From contig JAICJD010000010.1 of the NCBI GenBank assembly GCA_025928645.1, forward strand, positions 1-40,838: a stretch of 40,838 bases of DNA. The letters run 5' to 3'. Below the pieces are notes generated by a model that was not told the DNA's origin, searched no databases, and saw only the letters and a list, made by a program, of their open reading frames with translations. Positions 1 to 9,185 of this stretch are shown here, piece by piece (position 1 is the first letter of the stretch; each line of letters begins with the position of its first letter). The stretch is from Gemmatimonadales bacterium (GTDB taxonomy: Bacteria; Gemmatimonadota; Gemmatimonadetes; Gemmatimonadales; GWC2-71-9). Position numbers and translations under genes: made by a program.

Positions 1-248
1 CCAAGGAAGAGGGGGGGCGGCACACGCCGTTCTTCAAGGGCTACCGGCCGCAGTTCTACTTCCGGACGACCGACGTGACGGGGTCGGTGGAGCTGCCGGG
101 TGGGGTGGAGATGGTGATGCCGGGGGACAACGTGCAGATGACGATCGAGCTGATCACGCCGATCGCGATGGACGAGGGGCTGCGGTTTGCCATCCGCGAG
201 GGCGGCCGCACCGTGGGCGCCGGCGTGGTGACCAAGATCCTGAAATAG
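1..248 (+). CDS. tuf: Elongation factor Tu, C-terminal part (partial at window edge)
   Basis: The reading frame enters at base 3 and ends at TAG 246-248, giving the last 81 residues of EF-Tu. The visible part is beta-barrel domain 3, recognised by [31 protein letters not shown] and the closing [19 protein letters not shown]-Tu delivers aminoacyl-tRNA to the ribosome as a GTPase; the G domain lies outside the window. It stands directly before rpsJ, the usual str-to-S10 junction. The identification is certain; only the 5' end is missing. Confidence 0.97.
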   Translation, partial: KEEGGRHTPFFKGYRPQFYFRTTDVTGSVELPGGVEMVMPGDNVQMTIELITPIAMDEGLRFAIREGGRTVGAGVVTKILK

Positions 249-261
249 CCGGGCAGGGGAC

Positions 262-320
262 CAGGCGAGCAGGCAGCGGAACAACCCGCTCGCCCGCTCG
301 CCCGCTCGCCCGCTCGCCTG
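262..320. repeat. Octamer tandem repeat and hairpin in the tuf-rpsJ spacer
   Basis: Four perfect head-to-tail copies of CCGCTCGC occupy 286-317. Upstream, CAGGCGAGC (262-270) is the exact reverse complement of GCTCGCCTG (312-320), so the transcript could fold into a 9-bp stem closing a loop that contains most of the repeat. The upstream arm could also pair in a shifted register with the GCTCGCC of each repeat unit. No T-tract follows, so it does not look like a classical intrinsic terminator. A role in processing or attenuation between tuf and the S10 operon is only inferred. Confidence 0.7.
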
Positions 321-339
321 ACCGCCTGAGGACCTACTA

Positions 340-648
340 ATGGCTCAGAAAATCCGCATCCGTCTCAAGGCGTTCGACCACGTCGTCCTCGACCAGGCCG
401 CGGCCGACATCGTGCGCACCGCCGAGAAGACCGGCGCGCAGGTCTCCGGACCGATCCCGCTGCCGGTCAAGACCGAGCGGTGGACCGTGCTCCGGAGTCC
501 GCACGTGGACAAGAAGAGCCGGGAGCAGTTCGAGCTCCGCACGCACAAGCGGCTCCTGGACATCAACGACTCGCGCCCGCAGACCATGGACGCGCTGACC
601 AAGCTCGACCTCCCCGCAGGGGTCGACGTCGAGATCAAGGTCGAATAG
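340..648 (+). CDS. rpsJ: 30S ribosomal protein S10
   Basis: This 102-residue protein is the full usual length of S10, which binds 16S rRNA in the 30S head and, as NusE, takes part in antitermination complexes. Diagnostic stretches are [10 protein letters not shown] near the start, [23 protein letters not shown] in the middle, and the closing [14 protein letters not shown]. The start ATG has TGAGGA about ten bases upstream. It is the first gene of the S10 part of the cluster, 91 bases after tuf and 13 before rplC. Confidence 0.98.
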   Translation: MAQKIRIRLKAFDHVVLDQAAADIVRTAEKTGAQVSGPIPLPVKTERWTVLRSPHVDKKSREQFELRTHKRLLDINDSRPQTMDALTKLDLPAGVDVEIKVE

Positions 649-661
649 GGCGGATCGAGCG

Positions 662-1291
662 ATGACCAACGGATTGATCGGCCGCAAGCTCGGCATGACC
701 CGGGTGTTCGCGGAAGACGGCACCGCGGTGCCGGTGACGGTGATCGAGGCGGGGCCCTGCCGGGTCGTGCAGGTGCGCGACGGCGGCGTGCAGCTCGGCT
801 TCGGCGCGCGCCGCGCCACGCGCACCACCCAAGCCGAGCTGGGACACGCCAAGAAGGCCGGCCTCGAGGCCGCGCCGCAGGTGCTCCGCACCTTCGCGAC
901 CGCCAACGGCGCCGAGGCGCCGGCGCCCGGCGCCGAAATCAAGGTGGATATTTTCGCGGCGGGCGAGCGGGTCAAGGTCACCGGGACGACCAAGGGCCGC
1001 GGGTTCCAGGGTGTGGTGCACCGCCACGGCTTCGGCGGCGGGCCGGCCACCCACGGCAACACGCGCCACCGGAAGCCGGGCTCGATCAGCCCGGGCACCG
1101 ATCCGTCGCGAGTCATCAAGGGCAAGCGGATGCCGGGGCACATGGGTGCCGCGCGCCACACCGAGCTGGGTCTCACCGTGGTCAAGGTGGACGCCGAGCG
1201 CAACCTCCTATTCGTCCGGGGCGCCATCCCGGGCGCCCGCAACGGGATCGTCACCGTGGCCAAGCAGGGAGGCCCGAGCCGTCATGATTGA
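662..1291 (+). CDS. rplC: 50S ribosomal protein L3
   Basis: The protein has 209 residues, normal for bacterial L3, an early-assembly protein that reaches the peptidyl-transferase centre. It opens with [13 protein letters not shown] and carries the loop signature [20 protein letters not shown] with [22 protein letters not shown]. Its stop overlaps the next gene: the rplD ATG at 1284 lies inside the last codons, so rplC and rplD should be translationally coupled. Confidence 0.98.
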   Translation: MTNGLIGRKLGMTRVFAEDGTAVPVTVIEAGPCRVVQVRDGGVQLGFGARRATRTTQAELGHAKKAGLEAAPQVLRTFATANGAEAPAPGAEIKVDIFAAGERVKVTGTTKGRGFQGVVHRHGFGGGPATHGNTRHRKPGSISPGTDPSRVIKGKRMPGHMGAARHTELGLTVVKVDAERNLLFVRGAIPGARNGIVTVAKQGGPSRHD

Positions 1292-2189
1292 GGCCCCGCA
1301 CTACTCGCCGGCCGGCGCCCGGCGCGACGCGTCGTTCGCGCTCCCGGCCGACCCGTTTGATGGCACCGTGAACGAGCCGGTGCTGCACCAGGCGGTGAAG
1401 GTGTACCTGAACAATCAGCGTCAGGGCACCGCCAAGACCAAGACCCGGAGCTTCGTCTCGGGCGGCAACCAGAAACCCTGGAAGCAGAAGGGCACCGGCC
1501 GCGCGCGCCAGGGCTCCACCCGAGCCCCCCACTGGCGGGGCGGCGGTACCGTGTTCGGGCCGATCCCGCGCGACTACCGCACAGACGTCCCGCGCAAGGT
1601 GAAGCAGCTCGCCCGAAAGAGCGCGCTCAACGCCCGCGCGCGTGAAGGCGCGCTCCACGTGGTGGAGCAGTTCGCCTTCCGCACGCCCAAGACCGCGCGG
1701 CTCGCGGCGCTGCTCGCGAGCCTCGGCCTCGCCGACCGCAAGGTGCTGGTGCTGAGCGCGGCGGCGAACGACGCGCTCTATCTCAGCGGGCGGAATCTGC
1801 CGTCGGTCGAAGTGATGCCCTACGCCCAGGTCTCGGCGTATGACGTGCTCTGGGCCGAGGCCGTGGTGGTCGAGGAAGGCGCGCTCACCGGCGAGAGCCG
1901 CGAGCTCGGTGCCGAGGAGCTGCCCGCCCTGCCCGAGCGCGCGGCCCGCCCGGCCGCGGAGGCCCGGGCACCGAAGGCGGCCAAGAAGCCGGCCAAGCCT
2001 GCCCCGAGCCGCAGCGAGGGGACGGCCGCGCCCAAGGCGAAGGCCGCCAAGGCGGCGAAGAAGCGCACGGCCAAGACCGCCAAGCCTGCCACGACGCGAA
2101 GCGGGGGGAAGAGCAAGGCCAAGGCGGCGAAGAAGAGCACCACCAAGGCCGCCAAAAAGGCGGCGCCGAAGAAGAAGGGGAAGAAGTAA
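1284..2189 (+). CDS. rplD: 50S ribosomal protein L4 with a long Lys/Ala-rich C-terminal tail
   Basis: The ATG at 1284 overlaps the end of rplC by 8 bases and gives a 301-residue protein. Residues 1 to about 203 are ordinary L4, with [32 protein letters not shown] and the tentacle loop. L4 lines the exit tunnel and in some bacteria autoregulates the S10 operon. Bacterial L4 is normally about 200-210 residues. Here residues 204-301 form an added tail, first Ala/Pro/Glu-rich and then dominated by KAAKK-type repeats, resembling histone-H1-like tails. The tail is in frame, uses the same high-G+C codons and ends at the TAA shared with rplW, so it is probably real. Its function is unknown. Confidence 0.95.
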   Translation: MIEAPHYSPAGARRDASFALPADPFDGTVNEPVLHQAVKVYLNNQRQGTAKTKTRSFVSGGNQKPWKQKGTGRARQGSTRAPHWRGGGTVFGPIPRDYRTDVPRKVKQLARKSALNARAREGALHVVEQFAFRTPKTARLAALLASLGLADRKVLVLSAAANDALYLSGRNLPSVEVMPYAQVSAYDVLWAEAVVVEEGALTGESRELGAEELPALPERAARPAAEARAPKAAKKPAKPAPSRSEGTAAPKAKAAKAAKKRTAKTAKPATTRSGGKSKAKAAKKSTTKAAKKAAPKKKGKK

Positions 2190-2476
2190 TGCCCGCCCTG
2201 CACGAGATCATCGTCCGGCCCGTGGTCACCGAGAAGAGCTCGGCGGCCTACCAGACGGGTAAGGTGTACACCTTCGAGGTGCACCCGCAGGCCAACAAGT
2301 ACCAGATCCGCGAGGCGCTGCAGAAGCTGTTCGGCGTCACGGCCACGGCCGTCCGCACCATGCAGATGCGCCGCCATGCGGTCACCCGCGGCCGGATCCG
2401 CGGTACCACGGTCCGGTGGAAGAAGGCCGTGGTCACGCTCAAGGACGGCGACTCCATCGCCGTGTTCGAGGGCTGA
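2189..2476 (+). CDS. rplW: 50S ribosomal protein L23
   Basis: This 95-residue protein has the typical L23 opening ([11 protein letters not shown]) and [25 protein letters not shown]23 sits at the tunnel exit and is the docking site for trigger factor and SRP. Its ATG shares its A with the rplD stop (TAATG), a clear coupling arrangement. The length is usual for the family. Confidence 0.97.
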   Translation: MPALHEIIVRPVVTEKSSAAYQTGKVYTFEVHPQANKYQIREALQKLFGVTATAVRTMQMRRHAVTRGRIRGTTVRWKKAVVTLKDGDSIAVFEG

Positions 2477-2477
2477 G

Positions 2478-3317
2478 ATGAGCATCCGTCAATTCCGGCC
2501 GATGACGGCCGCCACGCGCTTCAAGTCGGTGAGTGGGTTCGACGAGATCACCCGCGCGACCCCCGAAAAGTCGCTGCTCGAGCCGACCAAGAAGTCGGGC
2601 GGGCGGAACAACCTGGGCCACCTGACCTCGCGGCATCGGGGCGGCGGCCACAAGCGGCAGTACCGGAGGGTCGACTTCAAGCGCAACAAGTTCGGCATCC
2701 CGGGGCGGGTCGCGGAGATCGAGTACGATCCCAACCGGAGCGCTCGCATCGCGCTCATCGTGTACGCCGACGGCGAGAAGCGCTACATCCTGCACCCCAA
2801 GGGCCTCAACCAGGGCGACACGGTGGTCTCGGGTCCGGGCGCCGACAGCCGCACGGGCAACGCGCTCCCGCTGAGCGAGATCCCGCTCGGCACCGCGGTG
2901 CACAACGTGGAGCTCAAGGTCGGCAAAGGCGGCCAGCTCGCCCGCACCGCCGGGGCGAGCGCCCAGGTCGTGGCCAAGGAAGGCGAGTACGTCACCCTCC
3001 GGCTCCGCTCTTCGGAGATGCGCATGGTGCACGGCCGCTGCCTCGCGACCATCGGCGAGGTGGGAAACGCGGAGCACGAGCTGCTCTCGGTCGGCAAGGC
3101 GGGCAAGACCCGCTGGCTCGGCCGGCGCCCGAAGGTGCGCGGCGTGGCCATGAACCCGGTGGATCACCCGCTGGGCGGTGGTGAAGGGAAGAGCTCGGGC
3201 GGGCGTCCGCCGACGAGCCCGTGGGGCAAGGTCGAGGGCCGGAAGACCCGGCACCGGAAGAAGCAGTCCACCAAGCTCATCGTGCGCGGTCGGAAGCGCG
3301 GGAAGGCGACTCAGTAA
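2478..3317 (+). CDS. rplB: 50S ribosomal protein L2
   Basis: Starting at ATG 2478, just after the rplW stop, the product has 279 residues, the standard L2 length. L2 is needed for subunit association and peptidyl-transferase activity. Visible signatures are [20 protein letters not shown] near the N-terminus and the C-terminal block [20 protein letters not shown], which holds the conserved catalytic-centre histidine. An upstream in-frame extension exists but has no homology to L2, so it was not used. Confidence 0.98.
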   Translation: MSIRQFRPMTAATRFKSVSGFDEITRATPEKSLLEPTKKSGGRNNLGHLTSRHRGGGHKRQYRRVDFKRNKFGIPGRVAEIEYDPNRSARIALIVYADGEKRYILHPKGLNQGDTVVSGPGADSRTGNALPLSEIPLGTAVHNVELKVGKGGQLARTAGASAQVVAKEGEYVTLRLRSSEMRMVHGRCLATIGEVGNAEHELLSVGKAGKTRWLGRRPKVRGVAMNPVDHPLGGGEGKSSGGRPPTSPWGKVEGRKTRHRKKQSTKLIVRGRKRGKATQ

Positions 3318-3607
3318 TGGCGCGGAGCGTCAAGAAGGGCCCGTTCGTCCAGGAGGCGCTGGCCACCAAGGTCCAGATCCTGAACAGCAAGAACGAGAAG
3401 CGCGTGGTCAAGACCTGGAGCCGGGCGAGCACCATCCTGCCCGAGTTCGTGGGCCATACCTTCGCGGTGCACAACGGGAACAAGTTCGTCCCGGTCTACG
3501 TCACCGAGAACATGGTCGGCCACAAGCTGGGCGAGTTCGCGCCGACGCGGCTGTTCCGCGGGCATAGCGGCAAGATCGTGGCGGACAAGAAGGCGAAGCC
3601 GGAGTAA
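3317..3607 (+). CDS. rpsS: 30S ribosomal protein S19
   Basis: The 96-residue S19 begins at the ATG that overlaps the rplB stop (TAATG). It carries [33 protein letters not shown] and the C-terminal [17 protein letters not shown]19 binds the 16S rRNA 3' domain with S13 in the 30S head. The in-frame sequence upstream of 3317 lies inside rplB and does not resemble S19. Confidence 0.97.
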   Translation: MARSVKKGPFVQEALATKVQILNSKNEKRVVKTWSRASTILPEFVGHTFAVHNGNKFVPVYVTENMVGHKLGEFAPTRLFRGHSGKIVADKKAKPE

Positions 3608-3609
3608 CC

Positions 3610-3966
3610 ATGAGCGGCCATGCGATTCAGCGGCTGGTGCGCCAGTCGCCCCGGAAGATGCGGCTCGTGATCGACCTCATTCGCGGCAAGGACGTGAACG
3701 AGGCGTACGCGATCCTCAAGTTCAACAAGAAGCTCGCGGCCAAGCAGATCGCCAAGACGCTCAAGTCGGCGGTGGCCAACGCGGAGCAGAAGGCGCTCAA
3801 GGACAACGAGCGGTTCGACCCCGACGCGCTGGTCGTGACGAAGGCGATCGTGAACGGCGGCCAGCCGCTCAAGCGGTTCACGGCCGCGGCGCAGGGGCGC
3901 GCCACCCCGATCCGCAAGCGCACCAGCCACGTGGAAATCCACGTGGACAGCAAGGAGAGCGAGTAA
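3610..3966 (+). CDS. rplV: 50S ribosomal protein L22
   Basis: The 118-residue product matches L22 in length and motifs: [27 protein letters not shown] and the beta-hairpin end with [16 protein letters not shown]22 extends a loop into the exit tunnel near the macrolide site. It follows rpsS by two bases and precedes rpsC by two. Confidence 0.97.
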   Translation: MSGHAIQRLVRQSPRKMRLVIDLIRGKDVNEAYAILKFNKKLAAKQIAKTLKSAVANAEQKALKDNERFDPDALVVTKAIVNGGQPLKRFTAAAQGRATPIRKRTSHVEIHVDSKESE

Positions 3967-3968
3967 GC

Positions 3969-4628
3969 ATGGGCCAGAAGACGCATCCGATCGGGCTCCG
4001 GCTCGGCATCGTCAAGCAGTCCTCCTCCCGGTGGTTCGCCGACAAGGACATGCCGGCGCTGCTCAAGGAGGACGAGCTGATCCGGAAGTACCTCAAGACG
4101 CGGCTGGGCCACGCGGCCATCGCGCAGATCGACATCGAGCGGCGGCCGGGCAAGGTCACCATCACGGTGCACACCGGGCGGCCGGGCGTGGTGATCGGCA
4201 AGCGCGGCGCCGAGGTGGACAAGCTGCGCGACGAGCTGGCCCAGCTCACCGGGAAGGAAGCGGCCATCAACGTCGAGGAAATCAAGCGGCCCGAGCTCTC
4301 GGCGCAGCTCGTGGGCGACAACATCGCCCACCAGCTCACCCAGCGCATCTCGTTCCGCCGCGCCATGAAGCGCGCCGTGCAGAGCGCCATGCGGATGGGC
4401 GCGCAGGGCATCAAGGTGCGCGCGGCGGGACGTCTGGGCGGGGCCGAGATCGCGCGGACCGAAGGCTACCACGAGGGCCGGGTGCCGCTGCACACGCTGC
4501 GGGCGGACATCGACTACGCCACCAGCACCGCGAAGACCACCTACGGCACGATCGGCATCAAGGTGTGGATCTTCAAGGGCGAGGTGATCGAGGACGTGTC
4601 GGGCCGCACCTACAGCACGGGGGCCTGA
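3969..4628 (+). CDS. rpsC: 30S ribosomal protein S3
   Basis: The 219-residue S3 starts with [15 protein letters not shown] and contains the KH domain with [18 protein letters not shown], then the C-terminal domain with [30 protein letters not shown] and [14 protein letters not shown]3 forms part of the mRNA entry channel and its helicase. Length and spacing are ordinary. Confidence 0.98.
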   Translation: MGQKTHPIGLRLGIVKQSSSRWFADKDMPALLKEDELIRKYLKTRLGHAAIAQIDIERRPGKVTITVHTGRPGVVIGKRGAEVDKLRDELAQLTGKEAAINVEEIKRPELSAQLVGDNIAHQLTQRISFRRAMKRAVQSAMRMGAQGIKVRAAGRLGGAEIARTEGYHEGRVPLHTLRADIDYATSTAKTTYGTIGIKVWIFKGEVIEDVSGRTYSTGA

Positions 4629-4631
4629 TCG

Positions 4632-5045
4632 ATGCTCGCGCCCAAGCGAATCAAGTTCCGCAAGACCTTCAAGGGCCGGACCCGCGGCATCGCCCAGCGG
4701 GGGAACACGGTGGCGTTCGGCGAGTTCGGGCTCATGAGCCTGGAGCCGGGGTGGGTCACCAACCGGCAGATCGAGGCCTCGCGCGTGGCCATGACCCGTG
4801 AGATGAAGCGCGGCGGCAAGGTGTGGATCCGGATCTTCCCGGACAAGCCGATCACCAAGAAGCCGGCCGAGACCCGCATGGGCAAGGGCAAGGGCAACCC
4901 GGAGGGCTGGGTGGCCGTGGTGAAGCCGGGCCGCGTGATGTTCGAGATCGAGGGCATCAGCGAAGACCTCGCCAAGAAGGCGCTGGCGCTCGCCTCCGCG
5001 AAGCTGCCGGTCAAGACGCGCTTCGTCCGGCGCGAGGAGGTGTAG
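4632..5045 (+). CDS. rplP: 50S ribosomal protein L16
   Basis: The 137-residue L16 has the N-terminal [23 protein letters not shown]-like ([14 protein letters not shown]) and the [25 protein letters not shown] block. L16 binds near the A site and helps late 50S assembly. The arginine in the conserved RMGKGKG loop, hydroxylated in some bacteria, is present. It begins three bases after the rpsC stop. Confidence 0.97.
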   Translation: MLAPKRIKFRKTFKGRTRGIAQRGNTVAFGEFGLMSLEPGWVTNRQIEASRVAMTREMKRGGKVWIRIFPDKPITKKPAETRMGKGKGNPEGWVAVVKPGRVMFEIEGISEDLAKKALALASAKLPVKTRFVRREEV

Positions 5046-5046
5046 G

Positions 5047-5241
5047 GTGAAGGCCAACGAGATTCGGGAGATGTCGGTGGACGACCTCAAGGCGAAGCTC
5101 GAGGAGCTCACGACCGAGCGCTTCAACCTTCGCTTCCGCTCGGCCACCGAGTCGATCGAGAACCCGATGCGGTTCCGCGCCCTCCGGCGCGACATCGCGC
5201 GGCTGCAAACGATCCTGCGGGAGAAGCAGACCAATGGCTGA
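5047..5241 (+). CDS. rpmC: 50S ribosomal protein L29
   Basis: The start is GTG at 5047, one base after the rplP stop, and gives a 64-residue product. It has the L29 pattern of two helices: EIREMSVDDLKAKLEELTTERFNLRFR, then NPMRFRALRRDIARLQTILRE. L29 sits at the tunnel exit beside L23. Its last codons overlap the rpsQ start by 8 bases. Confidence 0.95.
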   Translation: MKANEIREMSVDDLKAKLEELTTERFNLRFRSATESIENPMRFRALRRDIARLQTILREKQTNG

Positions 5242-5533
5242 GCAGCAGACCCAGGCCGGCGGCCGCGAGCCCGCGGGCCGCGCCCGCCGCAAGGTCCGGA
5301 CCGGCGTCGTGACCAGCGACAAGATGACCAAGACGGTCACCGTCTCCCTGGTGCGCCGCTACGCGCACCCGGTCTACGGCAAGCAGGTCACCCGGACCAA
5401 GCAGGTGAAGGCCCGGAACGCCGAGGGTGAGGGCGCCGCCCGCGCGGGCGATACCGTGCGCATCATGGAGACGCGGCCGCTGGCCAAGACGGTCCGCTGG
5501 CGGGTCACCGACGTGGTCGAGAGGGCCAAGTAG
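5234..5533 (+). CDS. rpsQ: 30S ribosomal protein S17
   Basis: The product has 99 residues, slightly longer than the usual 80-90, because about 17 Gln/Gly/Arg-rich residues precede the OB-fold. The fold begins at [30 protein letters not shown] and the [20 protein letters not shown] block identify S17, which binds 16S rRNA in the body of the 30S subunit. The start overlaps rpmC by 8 bases. Confidence 0.96.
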   Translation: MAEQQTQAGGREPAGRARRKVRTGVVTSDKMTKTVTVSLVRRYAHPVYGKQVTRTKQVKARNAEGEGAARAGDTVRIMETRPLAKTVRWRVTDVVERAK

Positions 5534-5535
5534 CC

Positions 5536-5904
5536 ATGGTCCAACAGGAATCGATTCTCCGGATCGCGGACAACTCGGGCGCCCGGCGCGCGCTCGTGAT
5601 CCGCGTGCTCGGCGGGAGCAAGCGGCGCTACGCGGGCCTGGGCGACACGGTGGTCGTCGCCATCAAGGACGCGATCCCGACCGGCCAGGTGAAGAAGGGC
5701 GACGTGGCCAAGGCGGTCATCGTACGGACGGCGAAGGAGACCAAGCGCAAGGACGGCTCCTACATCCGGTTCGACGAGAACGCCGCGGTGCTGATCAACG
5801 ACGCGGGCGAGCCGCGGGCCACCCGCATCTTCGGGCCCGTCGCCCGCGAGCTGCGCGAGAAGCGGTACATGAAGATCGTCTCGCTCGCGCCGGAGGTGCT
5901 GTAG
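5536..5904 (+). CDS. rplN: 50S ribosomal protein L14
   Basis: At 122 residues this is full-length L14, with [37 protein letters not shown], the [10 protein letters not shown] segment and [26 protein letters not shown] at the end. L14 lies at the subunit interface and binds the silencing factor RsfS in other bacteria. It is two bases from rpsQ and one from rplX. Confidence 0.98.
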   Translation: MVQQESILRIADNSGARRALVIRVLGGSKRRYAGLGDTVVVAIKDAIPTGQVKKGDVAKAVIVRTAKETKRKDGSYIRFDENAAVLINDAGEPRATRIFGPVARELREKRYMKIVSLAPEVL

Positions 5905-5905
5905 C

Positions 5906-6286
5906 ATGAAGCCGCTGGTCTACAAGAAGGCCCGCCGGGTGCGAAGCAAGACGCCGGTGCGCCAGCGCCTGCACGTCACCAAGGGCGACACGGTCCAGGT
6001 GATCTCGGGCGACGACAAGGGGAAGCGCGGCACGGTGCTTCGGGTGGATCCCAAGACGGGCCGGGTCACGGTGCAGGGCGTGAACATGATCAAGCGCCAC
6101 CAGCGCCAGACCCAGACCGCCGAGGCCGGGATCATCACCCGCGAGGCGCCGATCCACCATTCGAAGGTGATGCTGCTCGACCCGAAGAGCGGGGAGCCCA
6201 CCCGGGTCCGCCGGCGCAAGGACGCCGACGGTACGGTGGAGCGGCTCGCCGTCAAGTCGGGACAGTCGATTCCGAGGAGTCGTTGA
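5906..6286 (+). CDS. rplX: 50S ribosomal protein L24
   Basis: This 126-residue product holds the KOW motif in [35 protein letters not shown], followed by KRH and the [30 protein letters not shown] block typical of L24. L24 initiates 50S assembly. It is a little longer than the usual 100-110 residues at both ends. The next gene starts two bases after its stop. Confidence 0.97.
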   Translation: MKPLVYKKARRVRSKTPVRQRLHVTKGDTVQVISGDDKGKRGTVLRVDPKTGRVTVQGVNMIKRHQRQTQTAEAGIITREAPIHHSKVMLLDPKSGEPTRVRRRKDADGTVERLAVKSGQSIPRSR

Positions 6287-6288
6287 CG

Positions 6289-6984
6289 ATGGCCGAGACC
6301 CAGGAGAAGGCCCCCAAGGCGCCGGGGAAGGGCGGCACCAAGCCCGCGCCCGAGGGCGGCAAGGGAAAGAAGGACAAGGCGCCGGCCGGCGCGGTGGACC
6401 ACGCGCCCAAGGCGGCCGAGGGCACGCCCAGGCTGCAGGACTACTACCACCAGACCGTGCGGCCCAAGATCCAGAAGGACTTCGCGCTCCCGAACCCGCA
6501 CCAGGTGCCGCGGCTCGAGAAGGTCGTGCTCAACGTGGGCATGGGCGACGCGGCCAAGAATCCGAAGCAGCTCGAGACGGCCGTCGAGGAGCTCGGCCTC
6601 ATCACCGGGCAGCACGCGGTGATCACCCGGGCCAAGAAGGCGATCGCCAACTTCGGGCTCCGGGCGGGGATGCCGGTCGGCGCCACGGTGACGCTCCGCG
6701 GCGCGCGGATGTACGAGTTCCTGGACCGCTTCATCACGCTGGCGATCCCCCGCATCCGCGACTTCCGCGGGCTGCCCAGCCGGAGCTTCGACGGCCGGGG
6801 GAACTACACGTTCGGCATCAAGGAGCAGATGATCTTCCCCGAGATCAACTTCGACAAGGTCGAGAAGATCCACGGGATGGACATCACGATCGTGACGTCG
6901 ACCGAGCGCGACGACCTGGCAATGGCGCTCTTGCGCGAGCTGGGCTGGCCGTTCCGCGGCGAGACACCTCAGAGGGTTGCGTAA
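6289..6984 (+). CDS. rplE: 50S ribosomal protein L5 with an N-terminal extension
   Basis: I chose ATG 6289 because GAGGAG at 6274-6279 sits nine bases before it. A TTG at 6283 would be too close to that site. The product has 231 residues against roughly 180 for most L5. The core begins near residue 46 ([15 protein letters not shown]) and shows [34 protein letters not shown] and the C-terminal [26 protein letters not shown]. Residues 1-45 are Lys/Ala/Pro/Gly-rich and of low complexity. L5 contacts the 5S rRNA and the P-site tRNA. The extension is probably real because no internal start with a good ribosome site lies at the core boundary. Confidence 0.95.
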   Translation: MAETQEKAPKAPGKGGTKPAPEGGKGKKDKAPAGAVDHAPKAAEGTPRLQDYYHQTVRPKIQKDFALPNPHQVPRLEKVVLNVGMGDAAKNPKQLETAVEELGLITGQHAVITRAKKAIANFGLRAGMPVGATVTLRGARMYEFLDRFITLAIPRIRDFRGLPSRSFDGRGNYTFGIKEQMIFPEINFDKVEKIHGMDITIVTSTERDDLAMALLRELGWPFRGETPQRVA

Positions 6985-7170
6985 ATGGCAAAGACCGCCT
7001 GGATCGAACGGGCCAAGCGTACGCCGAAGTTCAAGGTTCGCACGGTGCGCCGCTGCCAGCGCTGCGGCAGGAGCCGCGCGGTGCTCAGGAAGTTCGGCCT
7101 GTGCCGTATCTGTTTTCGTGAGCTCGCCCTGAGGGGAGAAATCCCGGGCGTGCGCAAGGCCAGCTGGTAA
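6985..7170 (+). CDS. rpsN: 30S ribosomal protein S14, zinc-binding type
   Basis: The 61-residue protein is the short (type Z) S14 with two CxxC pairs, CQRCGR and CRICFRE, which form a zinc ribbon, and the ending [12 protein letters not shown]. It starts immediately after the rplE stop. Retaining the zinc form implies this copy depends on zinc; any zinc-free paralogue would lie outside the window. Confidence 0.97.
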   Translation: MAKTAWIERAKRTPKFKVRTVRRCQRCGRSRAVLRKFGLCRICFRELALRGEIPGVRKASW

Positions 7171-7183
7171 GGGGAACGAGGGA

Positions 7184-7579
7184 ATGAGCCTGACAGATCC
7201 CGTCGCGGACATGCTCACCCGCATCCGGAACGCCTGCTCGGCGGGCCACCGGCGGGTCGACATGCCGGTGAGCAAGCTGAAGACCGAGGTGGCCCGGCTG
7301 CTCAGGGACAACCACTACATCGCGGACTACAAGATCCTCGATGACGGGGCGCACGGCGTGCTCCGCCTGTATCTGAAGTACCACAACGAGCTCCCCGTCA
7401 TCCGCGAGCTCCGCCGCATCTCGACGCCGGGACTTCGCCGGTACGTCAAGTGCCGCGAGCTGCCGCGGGTGAAGAACGGCCTCGGCATGGCGATCGTCTC
7501 GACCCCGAAAGGGCTGATGACCGACCGCGAGGCGCGGAGCGCGAACCTGGGCGGCGAGCTGCTCGCCGTGGTCTGGTAG
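7184..7579 (+). CDS. rpsH: 30S ribosomal protein S8
   Basis: S8 of 131 residues, with MSLTDPVADMLTRIRNA at the start and the C-terminal GLGMAIVSTPKGLMTDREAR block that carries the RNA-binding STPKG motif. S8 binds helix 21 of 16S rRNA and, in enterobacteria, represses the spc operon. A purine-rich ribosome site (GGGGAACGAGGG) precedes the ATG. Confidence 0.97.
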   Translation: MSLTDPVADMLTRIRNACSAGHRRVDMPVSKLKTEVARLLRDNHYIADYKILDDGAHGVLRLYLKYHNELPVIRELRRISTPGLRRYVKCRELPRVKNGLGMAIVSTPKGLMTDREARSANLGGELLAVVW

Positions 7580-7587
7580 GAGGCGGC

Positions 7588-8127
7588 ATGTCGCGAATCG
7601 GCAGGAAGCCGGTCACCGTGCCCAGCGGCGTGACCCTCGAGCTGCAGGGCAACACGGTCGCGGTCAAGGGGCCCAAGGGCGAGCTCCGGCGCACGCTGCA
7701 TCCCGAGATGCAGCTGGCCCTGAGCGACGGGAGCTTCACCGTGGCCCGGCCGAGCGACGAGCCCCGCCACAAGGCGCTGCACGGGCTCTCGCGGACGCTG
7801 GTGCAGAACATGATCGACGGGGTCACCAAGGGCTTCAGCAAGACGCTCGAGATCCAGGGCGTAGGCTACAAGGCCGAGGCCAAGCCGTATGGGGTCAACC
7901 TCATCGTCGGGTTTTCCCACCCGGTGAAGTACGAGGCCCCCAAGGGCATCAAGATCTCGGTGGAGAACAACACGGTCGTGAAGATCGAAGGCGCCGACAA
8001 GGAGATCGTCGGCCAGGTCGCGTCGGAGCTCCGCAACGTGCGGCCGCCCGAGCCGTACAAGGGTAAGGGCGTGCGCTACCAGGGTGAGCAGGTCCGCCGC
8101 AAGGCCGGCAAGACAGGAGCCAAGTAA
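7588..8127 (+). CDS. rplF: 50S ribosomal protein L6
   Basis: The ATG at 7588 is preceded by a strong AGGAGG and gives 179 residues, the normal L6 length. Signatures are MSRIGRKPVTVPSGVTLE, VKGPKGEL, the LVQNMIDGVTKGF segment and the C-terminal PPEPYKGKGVRYQGEQVRRKAGKTG. L6 sits near the factor-binding stalk base. The longer in-frame open reading upstream overlaps rpsH and is not L6. Confidence 0.97.
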   Translation: MSRIGRKPVTVPSGVTLELQGNTVAVKGPKGELRRTLHPEMQLALSDGSFTVARPSDEPRHKALHGLSRTLVQNMIDGVTKGFSKTLEIQGVGYKAEAKPYGVNLIVGFSHPVKYEAPKGIKISVENNTVVKIEGADKEIVGQVASELRNVRPPEPYKGKGVRYQGEQVRRKAGKTGAK

Positions 8128-8130
8128 GCC

Positions 8131-8502
8131 ATGCGCACCATTCACGCGCCGAAGGGCCGCCGCCAGCTGCGCTATCGTCGCCACCTCCGGGTGCGGCAGC
8201 GGATGGCCGGGACGGCCGAGCGTCCGCGGCTGGTGGTCTTCCGCTCGCTCAAGCACATCTACGCCCAGCTGGTGAACGACGATTCCGGCGTCACGCTGCT
8301 CGGCGTGGGCGACGCGACCGAGGGACTCCAGGTCGAGGGCACGGGCAAGGTGGCCCGCGGCAAGGCGGTCGGGAAGCTCCTGGCCGAGAAGGCGAAGGCG
8401 GCGGGGGTCACCCGGGTGGTGTTCGACCGCGCCGGCTACCGTTACCATGGGCGCGTGCAGGCCGTCGCCGACGGCGCGCGCGAAGGCGGATTGGAGTTTT
8501 AA
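8131..8502 (+). CDS. rplR: 50S ribosomal protein L18
   Basis: At 123 residues it matches L18, a 5S rRNA-binding protein. Features are the basic N-terminus [41 protein letters not shown] and the C-terminal [28 protein letters not shown]. It ends with TAA directly abutting the rpsE ATG. Confidence 0.97.
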   Translation: MRTIHAPKGRRQLRYRRHLRVRQRMAGTAERPRLVVFRSLKHIYAQLVNDDSGVTLLGVGDATEGLQVEGTGKVARGKAVGKLLAEKAKAAGVTRVVFDRAGYRYHGRVQAVADGAREGGLEF

Positions 8503-9183
8503 ATGGCTGACGAGACCACAGGCACCGAAGGCGCCGCTCCGGCCGCCCCGGCCGCCCCGAGCGAGGCGCCGGCACCGACCGAGACGCGGACCGGCGGGGA
8601 GCGGCCGCGGGGTCGCGGCCGCGGCGGCGAGCGGGGCGACCGCGGGGGCCGTGGGCCCCGGCGAGACCGCGGCGACCGCGAGCACCAGAGCGATCACGTC
8701 GAGAACGTCATCGCCATCAACCGCGTCGCCAAGGTGGTGAAGGGCGGCCGGCGGTTCTCCTTCAACGCGCTCGTCGCCGTGGGCGACGGCAAGACCCGGG
8801 TGGGCATCGCCACCGGCAAGGCGAACGAGGTGAGCGAGGCGGTCCGCAAGGCGGTCGATGCCGCCAAGCGCGCCATGGTCGAGCTGCCCAAGACCGGCTC
8901 GACCATTCCCCACGAGGTGGTGGGCGAGCACGGCGCCGGGCGGGTGCTGCTCAAGCCCGCGGCGACCGGCACCGGCGTCATCGCCGGCGGACCGGTGCGC
9001 GCGGTGCTCGAGTGCGCCGGGATCACCGACATCCTCACCAAGAGCCTGGGCTCGTCCAACGCGCACAACATGGTGCGCGCCACGATGAACGGCCTGAGCC
9101 AGCTGGTGAGCGCCCGGCAGGTCGCGCGCGAGCGCGGCGTCGAGCCCGACCAGATCGCGTACAAGCCGCGCCAGGAGGGCTGA
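8503..9183 (+). CDS. rpsE: 30S ribosomal protein S5 with a disordered N-terminal extension
   Basis: The 226-residue S5 is about 60 residues longer than usual. Residues 1-32 are Ala/Pro/Thr-rich, and residues 33-60 are a Gly/Arg/Asp stretch like RGG-box RNA-binding tails. The conserved core begins around residue 66 with [23 protein letters not shown], followed by [18 protein letters not shown] and the C-terminal [29 protein letters not shown]5 acts in decoding accuracy and mRNA entry. The start abuts the rplR stop. An internal start at the core is not evident. Confidence 0.96.
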   Translation: MADETTGTEGAAPAAPAAPSEAPAPTETRTGGERPRGRGRGGERGDRGGRGPRRDRGDREHQSDHVENVIAINRVAKVVKGGRRFSFNALVAVGDGKTRVGIATGKANEVSEAVRKAVDAAKRAMVELPKTGSTIPHEVVGEHGAGRVLLKPAATGTGVIAGGPVRAVLECAGITDILTKSLGSSNAHNMVRATMNGLSQLVSARQVARERGVEPDQIAYKPRQEG

Positions 9184-9185
9184 GC

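Noticed and set aside
286-317. CRISPR-like array
   Set aside because: The units are 8 bp and directly adjacent with no spacers, so this is a simple tandem repeat.
3627-5234. Long minus-strand open frame across rplV-rpmC
   Set aside because: It is entirely antisense to well-identified ribosomal protein genes and its translation resembles no protein family.
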